The notes below the pieces were generated by a model that saw nothing but the letters and a program-made list of their open reading frames with translations, did no database searches and was not told the origin of the DNA. Position numbers and translations under genes: made by a program. 62,118 nt of DNA from Chloroflexota bacterium (GTDB lineage: Bacteria; Chloroflexota; Anaerolineae; Anaerolineales; Anaerolineaceae), in the NCBI GenBank assembly GCA_009773005.1, contig WOUT01000011.1:1-62118 (forward strand), written 5' to 3'. Position 1 is the stretch's first letter, and each line of letters begins with the position of its first letter. Of this stretch, positions 26,586-35,152 are shown in pieces.

Positions 26586-27332
26586 TTATAATTTATCTAT
26601 AACACTAACAAGGGAGGATAAATCGGGAATGGTTCTGTCAGGTGTGATGCGGTTGATCGCGTCCAGGTTTTCCGGGCGTTGAGCGCGCCTGGTGATCCAG
26701 ATCCCGCGCATGCCAGCTTGTTGTGCGCCGAGGATATCTGCAGTGAGGGTGTCACCGACCATTACCGCGTTTTCCGGATTAACTCCCATGCGATTGAGCG
26801 CTCTTTGAAAGATCCGCGAATCTGGTTTTCTGATTTTTTCTTCAGCCGAGATAATGACACACTCAAAATACTTCCTTAAATCATGCCTATCGATCAAACG
26901 ATTCAAATCAGGAGTATTGGATGCATTTGAGATCAACCCTAGCTGAAAGCCTTTTGAAATAAGTTGCTGCAGGGTGTCGTGAGTATCAGATTCAATACTC
27001 CAATAAGATTCGGTGACACCAAACATATTGGCAATCGCCTTTTCCATAATTGCGACGGGGATATGATCTTGCCCAAAAAACGCCAAGGTATTACGCAGCG
27101 ATTCTTCTACGGGTCTTTCGATTAAGTCAATCTCACGACACTGGTAATAACTGGTGATGATTTCGTTATATTTGGCAGCGAAATCCTGTTCTCTTAATTG
27201 GCAGCCGGCACTTATCAATGACCGGGCGAGCGCAAGGTAGGATTCAGTCATTACCTCGTGAAAATCCCCTTCAAAATTAATTAACGTAAAACCGAGATCA
27301 AAAAATACAACCTTTACCTTAGTATCTCCCAT
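26586..27332 (-). CDS. HAD-superfamily hydrolase
   Basis: A 248-residue haloacid-dehalogenase-like phosphatase. Motif I is VVFFDLGFTLI (about 8-18). The second aspartate of the usual DxD is glycine, as in several HAD subfamilies. Motif II is LISNAS, motif III the lysine in EEKIRKPD, and motif IV MVGDTLTADILGAQ. A helical cap lies between motifs I and II. The longest frame starts at 27440 inside the preceding gene, but the ATG at 27332 fits the family N-terminus and length. It is the last gene of the operon led by the aldehyde dehydrogenase. The substrate is unknown. Confidence 0.85.
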   Translation of the reverse strand: MGDTKVKVVFFDLGFTLINFEGDFHEVMTESYLALARSLISAGCQLREQDFAAKYNEIITSYYQCREIDLIERPVEESLRNTLAFFGQDHIPVAIMEKAIANMFGVTESYWSIESDTHDTLQQLISKGFQLGLISNASNTPDLNRLIDRHDLRKYFECVIISAEEKIRKPDSRIFQRALNRMGVNPENAVMVGDTLTADILGAQQAGMRGIWITRRAQRPENLDAINRITPDRTIPDLSSLVSVIDKL

Positions 27333-27417
27333 TTTCAAAATAATATTATCCCCATAAAGTGATTCGTTGTTTTGAAAAAATCTAATATAGACACATTTGA
27401 AATAACCCTGTTTTTGG

Positions 27418-28443
27418 TTAATAGTAACGATCCGGGTCATATTTGTTCATTAGGGATTCACCGTGAAAGTAGCGGTTGAGGTTATCAGCGAACATTTCAC
27501 CAGCTCGTTCTTTATAACGCGGACTAAAACCTGAAACATGAGGAGTAATGATCAAATTTGGAATTTTCCATAACGCTGATTCTGAAGGAAGGGGTTCTTG
27601 AGAAAAAACATCAAGCGCCGCGCCAGAAAGCCGATGTTCAATCAACGCTTCTATTAATGCATTTTCATCCACGATCCCGCCGCGAGAAACCACTATCATA
27701 AAGGCGCCTGGTTTCATTGCTCGAAATTCGGTCTCACCAAACATGCCCTTAGTTTCAGGGGTCAATGGCAAAGTGACCACAACATAATCACATTCTTTGA
27801 GCATGGATCTTAAAGCTTCAATGGGGTATAGCCGGTGGAAGTAATTCCCTTCAGGATCGCCATGCCCTTCAATTGAGTACCCGATATCTGCCGGGTGCAT
27901 CACGTCTTTTTTTGCAGCCAGTACCTTAACATTAAAAGGTTGCAGCAGACGCGCGACCTCACGGCTGATACTGCCATAACCCACCAGACCGACCGTCGAA
28001 CCGGACAATTCAACCGGAGTAAACTTTTCCCATCGATCTTTCGGCCATTCCTTTTTCATTTGGTTGATGGTGAGCTCAGGCAAGCGGTGGCTCAACCCCA
28101 GCATCATCATGATGATGTATTCACCTTCCTGAATGGCAGAAGCACCGCTCATGGATGTGAACACCAGGTTTGATTTCTTAAGCAAGGGTGAGCCCTGGAT
28201 AAAATCTATACCAGCATAGTGAAATTGAATCCACTTCAGGTTCGGCACTAACTCAGGATCTGGAAGCAGAACATCGGTATATAACACCTCGATCTTATTC
28301 CATAAATCAGCCGGTATATCGTCCACTTGTTGTGCGGGATTGAAAGTTACCTTTATCCGTGGAGTAAGGGTTTTCAGCCGCTGCATGACCGGTTCCGGGA
28401 ATGGAATCGTTGTGAGTACTTCGATGTTTTTTGGGTTTGTCAT
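27418..28443 (-). CDS. D-2-hydroxyacid dehydrogenase
   Basis: A 341-residue NAD(P)-dependent oxidoreductase that interconverts a 2-oxo acid and a D-2-hydroxy acid. The Rossmann motif is VGLVGYGSISREVARLL (about 148-164). The catalytic triad is present: Arg in VVSRGGIVDE, Glu in DVFSQEPLP and His in ITPHVSG. The start at 28443 lies 12 bases after the end of CoA-transferase B, with GAGCTCG upstream. In this operon it may reduce a 2-oxo acid made by the CoA-transferase and dehydrogenase steps. The exact acid cannot be told. Confidence 0.85.
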   Translation of the reverse strand: MTNPKNIEVLTTIPFPEPVMQRLKTLTPRIKVTFNPAQQVDDIPADLWNKIEVLYTDVLLPDPELVPNLKWIQFHYAGIDFIQGSPLLKKSNLVFTSMSGASAIQEGEYIIMMMLGLSHRLPELTINQMKKEWPKDRWEKFTPVELSGSTVGLVGYGSISREVARLLQPFNVKVLAAKKDVMHPADIGYSIEGHGDPEGNYFHRLYPIEALRSMLKECDYVVVTLPLTPETKGMFGETEFRAMKPGAFMIVVSRGGIVDENALIEALIEHRLSGAALDVFSQEPLPSESALWKIPNLIITPHVSGFSPRYKERAGEMFADNLNRYFHGESLMNKYDPDRYY

Positions 28444-28455
28444 TTTCGAGCTCTT

Positions 28456-29238
28456 TTACGATCCTTTCAAGTGAATGCCATCGGGGTCAAGTTCTTCACG
28501 CAACAGAATAAGCTCTGACTCAAGGATCGGATTCGTTGTTCTTAAGGTTTGGGCAACTTTTATTTCCCAGCCAGTGTTTTCTTTTACTTGTTCCACGGTG
28601 CAACCAGGATGCAACGCGGTGAGGATCAATTCACCATTGGCATCCGGCTCCAATAATCCAAGGTTTGTGACCACAACCAATGGCCCTCCGCCGCGCACTC
28701 CGGTGGCGTCTCTTTCTGTCCGGCCGTTCAAAAAACCCGCAGAGGTGCGAAAATCCACCTTCTCCGGGAAACGCCTTTTTTGATGCGGCGTAATGATGTA
28801 ACAGCGGTTGGCCCAGCCTGCCATCTCTTGAGAGCCGCCAGAACCTGGCAGACGCACTTTGGGTTTGGCATAATCGCCAATGACAGTGGCATTGATATTG
28901 CCGAATCGGTCAATTTGCGCGCCGCCTAAAAATCCTACATCAACATTCCCGCGTTGAAGATAAAGTGTGAAGATGTCATACATGCCGCACACCGAAGCAG
29001 CTCCGCTGACAAGGGTGGGATCGCCGATTGAAAGCGGCAGCCGTGATGGTCGTGCACCAATCACTCCTGCCTCGTAAATCATCTGCAGGTTGGGGGCGTG
29101 GGTACGGCGGGCGAGATTACAAGCCAGGTTAGGCAGACCAACACCCACAAACACCACATCGCCATCTCGCAGCAAACGGGCGGCATTGACACACATCAGT
29201 TCTGAAGCGGAATATTGCAGAGAAGAAGATTGATCCAA
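28456..29238 (-). CDS. CoA-transferase subunit B (glutaconate CoA-transferase-like), TTG start
   Basis: A 260-residue beta subunit of a type I CoA-transferase. The start is a TTG at 29238 with AGGAG 7 bases upstream. The longer frame reaching 29388 runs inside subunit A and has a non-family N-terminus. The catalytic glutamate that forms the CoA thioester is E56 in MIYEAGVIGARP, matching E54 of glutaconate CoA-transferase B. GNVDVGFLGGAQIDRFGNIN and the Gly-rich LPGSGGSQE loop are also family features. The TTG lies 29 bases upstream of the subunit A stop, so the genes overlap and are translationally coupled. Confidence 0.88.
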   Translation of the reverse strand: MDQSSSLQYSASELMCVNAARLLRDGDVVFVGVGLPNLACNLARRTHAPNLQMIYEAGVIGARPSRLPLSIGDPTLVSGAASVCGMYDIFTLYLQRGNVDVGFLGGAQIDRFGNINATVIGDYAKPKVRLPGSGGSQEMAGWANRCYIITPHQKRRFPEKVDFRTSAGFLNGRTERDATGVRGGGPLVVVTNLGLLEPDANGELILTALHPGCTVEQVKENTGWEIKVAQTLRTTNPILESELILLREELDPDGIHLKGS

Positions 29239-29266
29239 GATTGTTCTCCTAGATTCCCTTGGCGGT

Positions 29267-30169
29267 TTAATAATCGCCATAATTGACCGGGGCGGCAAAT
29301 TTAGGCTTGACCGCGAGACGGGCATGGGTTTCAGAACCAAGTTTCTGCCAATACTCTTCGGTGTCTTTGACTCCATAAACCCATTCATCCAACCAATTCT
29401 TTACTGCTGCCGGGTCCTCGCTGATCTTGTCCCAATTCAAGTAGAAGACATTATCGCGGTCGTAGTAACCCTGGGTATAAGAAGGATGAGCACAGTGCGG
29501 CACATGACAAACCGCCTTGACGATCAATTCCGGAATGAGGGTGCGGTTCGGATCAGAGCGGATGATCTCTTCATCAACGATCTCTTCAGCGGTGATGATC
29601 ACACTCTTTGAAGAGAAAGCCACTTCTTTTTGCTCACCGATGATGCCCCAGATATGGGCATTACCATTTTTGTCCGCGCGCTGTACGTGGATGATGCCGA
29701 CATCGGGGGTGAGTGGAGGAACAGTGATCACTTCGCGCCCGGTATAAGGGTCTTTCACCCTGCGAATGTTCGGATTGATCCGTTCAAGGTCTGTAGCGGC
29801 AGTTTGATTCATCGGTATGAAGGGCAGCCCCGCAGCGCCCGCCTGCAAGCGCGAGATCATACCGAAGTGGGAATATTCCTCCCACTCCAGCCGACCGGCT
29901 TCCAATTCGCTGCGAACTATCCGCAGTGATCCCACACCGGGGTTTCCGATGTAGGAAAAGATCAATTTTTTGGCGCAGCCCGCTGCGACCATCTGGTCAT
30001 AGATGAGGTCGGGTGTGGCGCGTGCCAGGGTAAGGTCGCGTCTGCCTTGCCGGATGATCTCATGGCCTGCTGAGAACGGGATCAGGTGTGTAAACCCGGC
30101 ACAATACACGGTGTCGCCATCATGCACATATTTTTCAATTGCTTCTTTGAGCGTACAAAGTTTGGACAT
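29267..30169 (-). CDS. CoA-transferase subunit A (glutaconate CoA-transferase-like)
   Basis: A 300-residue alpha subunit that pairs with subunit B to move CoA between carboxylic acids. It opens MSKLCTLKEAIEKYVHDGDT and has the family stretches YCAGFTHLIPFSAGHEIIRQ and VHVQ-like IIHVQRADKNGNAHIWG. The gene starts 24 bases after the aldehyde dehydrogenase stop. With subunit B and the dehydrogenases it suggests breakdown of an amino or organic acid through a CoA thioester, possibly glutamate- or glutaconate-like. The substrate is inference. Confidence 0.88.
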   Translation of the reverse strand: MSKLCTLKEAIEKYVHDGDTVYCAGFTHLIPFSAGHEIIRQGRRDLTLARATPDLIYDQMVAAGCAKKLIFSYIGNPGVGSLRIVRSELEAGRLEWEEYSHFGMISRLQAGAAGLPFIPMNQTAATDLERINPNIRRVKDPYTGREVITVPPLTPDVGIIHVQRADKNGNAHIWGIIGEQKEVAFSSKSVIITAEEIVDEEIIRSDPNRTLIPELIVKAVCHVPHCAHPSYTQGYYDRDNVFYLNWDKISEDPAAVKNWLDEWVYGVKDTEEYWQKLGSETHARLAVKPKFAAPVNYGDY

Positions 30170-30193
30170 AAACGTTTCCTGCCTTAACGGTTC

Positions 30194-31777
30194 TTATGCT
30201 TTTTGAACGTGAGTATGGATCTGTTCGCGCATATACAATTGCAAATAATGAACGCCGCCTGCGTTCTTGCCACTTGAGCCGGAACCTTTCCATCCACCAA
30301 AAGGTTGGAAACCCGGCCAAGCGCCAGTCGTTGCACCCTGCGGACGGTTGGCATATGCTACGCCACATTCAATATTATCGAAGAACCATGCCACTTCTTC
30401 TTCGGAGCCGTAGAAACCGGCAGTGAGACCATATTCCACATCGTTGGCGATCTTCATCGCCTGGTCAAGATTATCCACTTTTCCAACTGTAGTGATCGGA
30501 ACGAACATTTCATGTTTCCACAACCGGTGGCTGAATGGCGCTTCAGCAAGGGTGGGTGCGCAGAAGAATCCCTTGGCATAATCCCCATCGGTGAGTACCT
30601 TTCCACCGGTGAGAATCTTGCCAGACTCTATTAACTCGCCAACAAACCCCTGATAATCATTGTACGAACTTTTATTGATTACCGGACCAAGGGCGACAGC
30701 GCGTGAAGTGGGGTCGCCGATAGCCATCTTTTGGGTCAACTCGATCAGGCGTGGCACCAGTTTATCGTAAACTGGCGCTTCGATTAGCACGCGGGAACCA
30801 GCTGAACACTTTTGCCCTTGCAACCCAAAAGCGGAACGGATGATGCCTACCGCAGCAATCTCAAGATCTGCGTGGCGTGAAACAATAGTGGGGTTCTTGC
30901 CGCCAAGTTCAAGGATGGCGGGGCGAACCCAACGACCGGAACCAAAATCACGGAAAATTTTCATTCCGACATCAAAAGAACCTGTAAAAGTAATGCCGTT
31001 GACTTCGGGGCTTTCGATGAGCGCTTGCCCCAAAGTAGAACCTGGACCGCTGACAAAGTTGAATACACCTTCAGGCACACCGGCGTCACGCAGGCACTCT
31101 GCGATCAACCGGGCAGTCCAAGGGGTATCTGTGGCGGGTTTCATCACCACGGTGTTGCCGGTCACCAATGCTGAGGCAGTTGGTCCGCCAGTGAGGGCAG
31201 CCGGGAAGTTGAATGGGCTGATCACCAGCCAGACACCATGCGGGCGAAGGACAGAAGTATTTGTGCTTGTGTAACCGACCAGCGGGTCGCGGCCCATTTC
31301 GGTGATGAACCCATTATTGGCTTCCATTCGGTCGCAGGCATAGCGGAAAAGATCGGCTGTCTCCGCTACATCTCCCAACGACTCCATGCGGTTCTTGCCA
31401 ACTTCGAGGGCAACCACAGCGCCCATTTCAAAGGTACGTTCGTCCATGATTGCGGCAGCTTTGCGGACGAGGGCGACACGGTCTTGCCACTTCATCCGGC
31501 TCCATCTCGGGAAGGCTTTTCGGGCAGCGTCCAGAGCGGCATGGGCATCTTGCACTCCGCCTTTTTGGAAAACACCTAACAGAAGGTCAGTGTTGGAAGG
31601 ACTGCGGTCTTCAAATTTCTCATTGGCAAAATGGTCTTTGCCGTTAATGAACATGGCGTGTTCTTTTCCGAGGGATGCTTTTACTTTTGCAAGCGCGGTA
31701 TCAAAACGAGTGTGCAACTCTTCGGGTGGGTTGAACATTGTTGAGTAAGTCAGCTTAAAGGAATTATCTGGAGACAT
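30194..31777 (-). CDS. aldehyde dehydrogenase, P5C (L-glutamate semialdehyde) type
   Basis: A 527-residue NAD(P)-dependent aldehyde dehydrogenase. Catalytic residues are visible: N190 (SPFNFP), E290 (LELGGKNP) and C324 (GQKCSAGSR). The C-terminal GGWKGSGSSGKNAGG and the whole-length pattern match the RocA/PruA branch, which oxidises glutamate semialdehyde to glutamate in proline and ornithine breakdown. GGAGG is 10 bases before the ATG. It is the first gene of a five-gene operon with a strong promoter at 31834-31862. No proline dehydrogenase is present here, so another semialdehyde is possible. Confidence 0.85.
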   Translation of the reverse strand: MSPDNSFKLTYSTMFNPPEELHTRFDTALAKVKASLGKEHAMFINGKDHFANEKFEDRSPSNTDLLLGVFQKGGVQDAHAALDAARKAFPRWSRMKWQDRVALVRKAAAIMDERTFEMGAVVALEVGKNRMESLGDVAETADLFRYACDRMEANNGFITEMGRDPLVGYTSTNTSVLRPHGVWLVISPFNFPAALTGGPTASALVTGNTVVMKPATDTPWTARLIAECLRDAGVPEGVFNFVSGPGSTLGQALIESPEVNGITFTGSFDVGMKIFRDFGSGRWVRPAILELGGKNPTIVSRHADLEIAAVGIIRSAFGLQGQKCSAGSRVLIEAPVYDKLVPRLIELTQKMAIGDPTSRAVALGPVINKSSYNDYQGFVGELIESGKILTGGKVLTDGDYAKGFFCAPTLAEAPFSHRLWKHEMFVPITTVGKVDNLDQAMKIANDVEYGLTAGFYGSEEEVAWFFDNIECGVAYANRPQGATTGAWPGFQPFGGWKGSGSSGKNAGGVHYLQLYMREQIHTHVQKA

Positions 31778-31810
31778 TTGAAAGTAACCTCCGGGAATGG
31801 AATGAATTTA

Positions 31811-31823
31811 CCTGCAGAGCAGG
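31811..31823. promoter_or_regulatory. dyad CCTGC-AGA-GCAGG in the operon leader
   Basis: A 5-bp perfect inverted repeat with a 3-base centre lies just downstream of the operon's predicted transcription start. The position suits a repressor operator. No regulator gene is adjacent. Confidence 0.35.
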
Positions 31824-31833
31824 ACTAACTTCA

Positions 31834-31862
31834 AGTATAGCGCAGGTATAGACGCTCGTCAA
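31834..31862 (-). promoter_or_regulatory. promoter of the ALDH-CoA-transferase operon
   Basis: On the minus strand TTGACG (31857-31862), a 17-base spacer and TATACT (31834-31839). Transcription should begin near 31827, about 50 bases before the ATG at 31777. Confidence 0.7.
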
Positions 31863-31901
31863 AGACAGATGGACAGATGGAAGTAATTTGATTGAAACGT
31901 A

Positions 31902-32852
31902 TCAGAGATTGGTTGCCAGTGCCGACAACCGGTCCGCAAGGTCAATGAAATCTTTTAGAAACCAGAGACGGCCGGAGCGCAAAGGGTATTCGCCGTGGAT
32001 CGCATCTTTCCAACGGGAGGGAATGCGATCCATGCCGTAAAGAGCGCCAGCGATTGCTCCAGTAACACAGCCGGTTGTGTCTGCATCCCAGCCGAGGTTG
32101 ACTGCCTGTACCAAGGCTTCTTCAAAAGATTGAGTGGTGAGGACTGCCCACACGGCGCTTTCGAGGGTGTGACGCACCCAGCCTGTGTTTTTAAGGTCAT
32201 CACGTGTGCGCAATGGAGCGAGATCAATCGCCAATCTAAAGTCTTCCGAGAGATTAACTTGCTGAACAGAAGCCGCCACAGCCTCACGCATGGCAGCCCC
32301 AGGTGGAGTATTGACGCCGCTGTGGATCAGTTTGTGGAGGATAAGATTAAGAAGAATTGCTCCATTGATGCAGTCGGGGTGTTGGTGAGTGATCTCGGAT
32401 TGCAGTTTTGATTCAGCCACAAGCAGGGCGGGGTTCTCCCAACGGGAGATGGCTAACGGCCAGCAGCGCATCATAGAGCCGTTTCCGGCGGAATCGGGGT
32501 TGGCTTTATAAATAGTTTCAGAAGCCTCTTGCCAAGGGGTTCCCTTCGCGATCAATTTAAGCACTTTGGAAGTGTGAATGCCAACATCTGAAGGGCGGCT
32601 CTGATACCAGGCAGTGAAGCGGCCGGAAAGATCGCGCCCGTCTAGCGGGTTGGCGATCTGCAGGCTTTCTGCCAGAGCAAGAGCCATTTCGGTATCATCG
32701 GTGAATGTGCCGGCTGGCAAAGGACCAGACTCCATCTCAGTGGTCATATCGTGAGCAGGGTGCGGAGGGTGAAATTCAAGGGGCATCCCCAGTGCGTCAC
32801 CCACCACGGCGCCAACCGCAATCCCACGAAGACGATCTTTATGATCTGTCAT
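31902..32852 (-). CDS. ADP-ribosylglycohydrolase family protein
   Basis: A 316-residue all-helical hydrolase of the DraG/ARH type, which removes ADP-ribose from proteins or small molecules. Metal-site motifs are present: GDALGMP (18-24), FTDDTEMALAL (50-60) and GWDADTTGC near 255. The ATG at 32852 is chosen over the longer frame because it starts the family N-terminus and overlaps the preceding glycosyltransferase stop by 14 bases. It is the last gene of the SbcCD operon. No ADP-ribosyltransferase is nearby, so its target is unknown. Confidence 0.88.
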   Translation of the reverse strand: MTDHKDRLRGIAVGAVVGDALGMPLEFHPPHPAHDMTTEMESGPLPAGTFTDDTEMALALAESLQIANPLDGRDLSGRFTAWYQSRPSDVGIHTSKVLKLIAKGTPWQEASETIYKANPDSAGNGSMMRCWPLAISRWENPALLVAESKLQSEITHQHPDCINGAILLNLILHKLIHSGVNTPPGAAMREAVAASVQQVNLSEDFRLAIDLAPLRTRDDLKNTGWVRHTLESAVWAVLTTQSFEEALVQAVNLGWDADTTGCVTGAIAGALYGMDRIPSRWKDAIHGEYPLRSGRLWFLKDFIDLADRLSALATNL

Positions 32853-34005
32853 AAAACGCTGCGACCTTAATGCGAACATTCTCCAGGTTTGCCCGCTCTC
32901 GAACGAGAACGATATTTTTTTGAGCAGCCTGGTCACGAAATAGAGGATTTTCTAATGAATTTAAAATGCTTTCTGCCAACGCAGCAGGGTTTGAAGGGTC
33001 AACCAGCAAGCCATTCTCTGCGGGCGTGATCCACTCGCGTATGGATTCTATATCTCCGCAGATAGGCAAACATCCCAGCGCCATGGCTTCAAGCAGCGAG
33101 TTGGGCGTACCGTCGTGCGTGCTGATCGAGACCGAGATCTGCGATTTTGCGAACTCGTGCCACAAATCCTGTTGTGAGACGAATGGCAAAAGGGTCACAT
33201 TCTGTTCGATTCCCAAATTCTGAATCCATTCCAGCGCTTCAACCTGCCCGGCCATTGAGGCGCATACAAATTGAATGCCGGGTTGTTTTTTTAGCACCAA
33301 AGGAATGGCTTTGAAAAACGTGTCGTTACGGACGTACGATCGCATACCGCGCGGGTTGATAATTTGCGGTGGGTCTGCTTTTTGGATACCTTTTGTGACT
33401 GCTTGCAGTTCTTGCAGATCCAGACCACCGTTGCCAGGCACCACCATGGTGGGCTTTCGCGTGTCAAATCCCCACTCCTGCGCAAGACGCACATCGCGGT
33501 GAACATCTGCGATCATAGCGTCAGCGCGCCGCATTGCCCGGCTGGTCATGGACGCCATTTTGGGCGTGGCTGCCGCGTGCAGAGTAAAATCATTGCCCCA
33601 GGTGGAGAGGATGACCGGAATCCCCCTAGGAGTGTAACTCGCCAGCATCCCTTCAAAAGGGAGTCGCAAGGCATGCACCAGATCAGGTTTTTCAAATTGG
33701 ATGATCTCGAGAAAACTTTTGGATTTGGAGGCAATGCTCCACGGACCAATAAGATGGCGCAGACGCTGTGCGAAGGGTCTGAACCTGGCAACCAGCCCTT
33801 TTTTTGTATCGCTGGAGGCTGTGCCCGCCTGGCTGCCGCTAAGTTGGGCGAAAGCCAGAGGTAATACATACTGTTGTGCCACGCCTGCAATCGGCATACA
33901 CGGATAAGAGGAGACCAGAGTTATCTCTAGTTTCAAGGGCTGCAGCATGGAGATCCAGCGGCGAGTGATGGGGCTGCGTCCATCAGCGACAAGTAACAGT
34001 TTCAT
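32839..34005 (-). CDS. GT4-type glycosyltransferase
   Basis: A 388-residue GT-B glycosyltransferase. The start at 34005 has GAAGGA 3-8 bases upstream and begins MKLLLVADGRSPITRRW, the N-terminal Rossmann strand. The C-terminal half has the donor-site region: GTPNSLLEAMALGCLPI and DIESIREWI followed by NGLLVDPSNP, which is the EX7E-type motif of family 4. It probably adds a sugar to a lipid or polysaccharide acceptor in the cytoplasm. It follows a second glycosyltransferase by 55 bases. Confidence 0.82.
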   Translation of the reverse strand: MKLLLVADGRSPITRRWISMLQPLKLEITLVSSYPCMPIAGVAQQYVLPLAFAQLSGSQAGTASSDTKKGLVARFRPFAQRLRHLIGPWSIASKSKSFLEIIQFEKPDLVHALRLPFEGMLASYTPRGIPVILSTWGNDFTLHAAATPKMASMTSRAMRRADAMIADVHRDVRLAQEWGFDTRKPTMVVPGNGGLDLQELQAVTKGIQKADPPQIINPRGMRSYVRNDTFFKAIPLVLKKQPGIQFVCASMAGQVEALEWIQNLGIEQNVTLLPFVSQQDLWHEFAKSQISVSISTHDGTPNSLLEAMALGCLPICGDIESIREWITPAENGLLVDPSNPAALAESILNSLENPLFRDQAAQKNIVLVRERANLENVRIKVAAFYDRS

Positions 34006-34060
34006 GCGTCCTTCACCAATGTGCTTTGAAAAGAGGATAAACACAGAAACAAGCAAGATC

Positions 34061-35152
34061 TCATAGCACTGATTTTATCGCTTTTGCGAAGGTTTCTACC
34101 ATGGACTGAAGATTTACTTCCTCAGAAACAATACGGTAGGAAGCCAACCCCATTTGGCGCAGGCGTTTCAAATCTTGAATGGCGTCCGCCAGCGTCCGGC
34201 TTAAAGTATCTATATCGGAGGAAGGGAGAATCCATCCGTTCTCTGGACGCACCAGCTCGCTTTGGGTGCCATCGGCTTCACCGACAATCACGGGCAGGGC
34301 GAAAGTCATGGCTTGTTGCACTGCCAACCCACCAGTTCCGGGGAGCACAAATAAGTCAGCCCTTTTAAAATACCGTTCAAGCTCCTTGCCGTGTTTGGCG
34401 CCTAAAAATTGCGCCGTGGGATAGAGCTGGTGAGCTGTTTCTTCCAACCTCATGCGGTCTGGGCCGTCGCCAATGATAACCAGATGTGGCTGGTTTTCAC
34501 TCGGAAGTGCAGCGCAAGCCTGCAACAGAATATCCACCTTCTTGCGTTCTTGCAGGCGGCCAACGAAAAGCAAACTGGCTTTTCCATCTTGATATTGACT
34601 TGGGCGAAAAGGCGCCGGTGGAGTGGGTTTGGGAGCAACTGCGTTAGAAGCAACAAATACTTTTTTAGGATCAAATCCAGCCGCAATATATTGCTCTGCG
34701 CCGGCACGGGAATATGCGATCAAAGCATCGAGAGAACACAGAAACTGCTTGCGGAGGAATGACTCAGCTTTGCCGGCGGGCGGTGCGCCAAGACCCCAAC
34801 CGATAACAGGCTGATTACGGTGGCGCATCCATTGGACGGCAATTGGAGTTGAAAGATAACGCGGGTTGGCTTCCACAATCAACACGCTGGGCTGCCAGCG
34901 TTCAAGCCATTGAATTATTCCACGTTGAAAACAGAAATAAGTCTTTCCGCGAGAAAGATGGATATTTTGTCCTTGTTGACAGTCGGCAAAGCTTAATGAA
35001 GTAAATGTCTTAATGGCTTCTTCATCACGCGGAAGACCTGTAAAAACGCTCAACCCCTGAAGACACGAAGAACCAAGCATATCTAAAAACGGAGCGCGGT
35101 ATTCTGGCAACACCCGTTGTTGCAGCCCGACTCGCGCTGGAATGATCGTCAT
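34061..35152 (-). CDS. glycosyltransferase, GT4-like
   Basis: A 363-residue GT-B enzyme whose ATG overlaps the sbcC stop in an ATGA (4 bases). Donor-side marks are LLFVGRLQERKKVDILL near 194-210, LVIIGDGPDRMRLEE and FVLPGTGGLAVQQAMTFALPV, with the expected acidic switch (EADGTQSELV). The N-terminal PARVGLQQRVLPEYRAPF is typical of sugar transferases acting on exopolysaccharides or glycolipids. The tight overlap means it is translated with SbcC, although no functional link is known. Confidence 0.82.
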   Translation of the reverse strand: MTIIPARVGLQQRVLPEYRAPFLDMLGSSCLQGLSVFTGLPRDEEAIKTFTSLSFADCQQGQNIHLSRGKTYFCFQRGIIQWLERWQPSVLIVEANPRYLSTPIAVQWMRHRNQPVIGWGLGAPPAGKAESFLRKQFLCSLDALIAYSRAGAEQYIAAGFDPKKVFVASNAVAPKPTPPAPFRPSQYQDGKASLLFVGRLQERKKVDILLQACAALPSENQPHLVIIGDGPDRMRLEETAHQLYPTAQFLGAKHGKELERYFKRADLFVLPGTGGLAVQQAMTFALPVIVGEADGTQSELVRPENGWILPSSDIDTLSRTLADAIQDLKRLRQMGLASYRIVSEEVNLQSMVETFAKAIKSVL

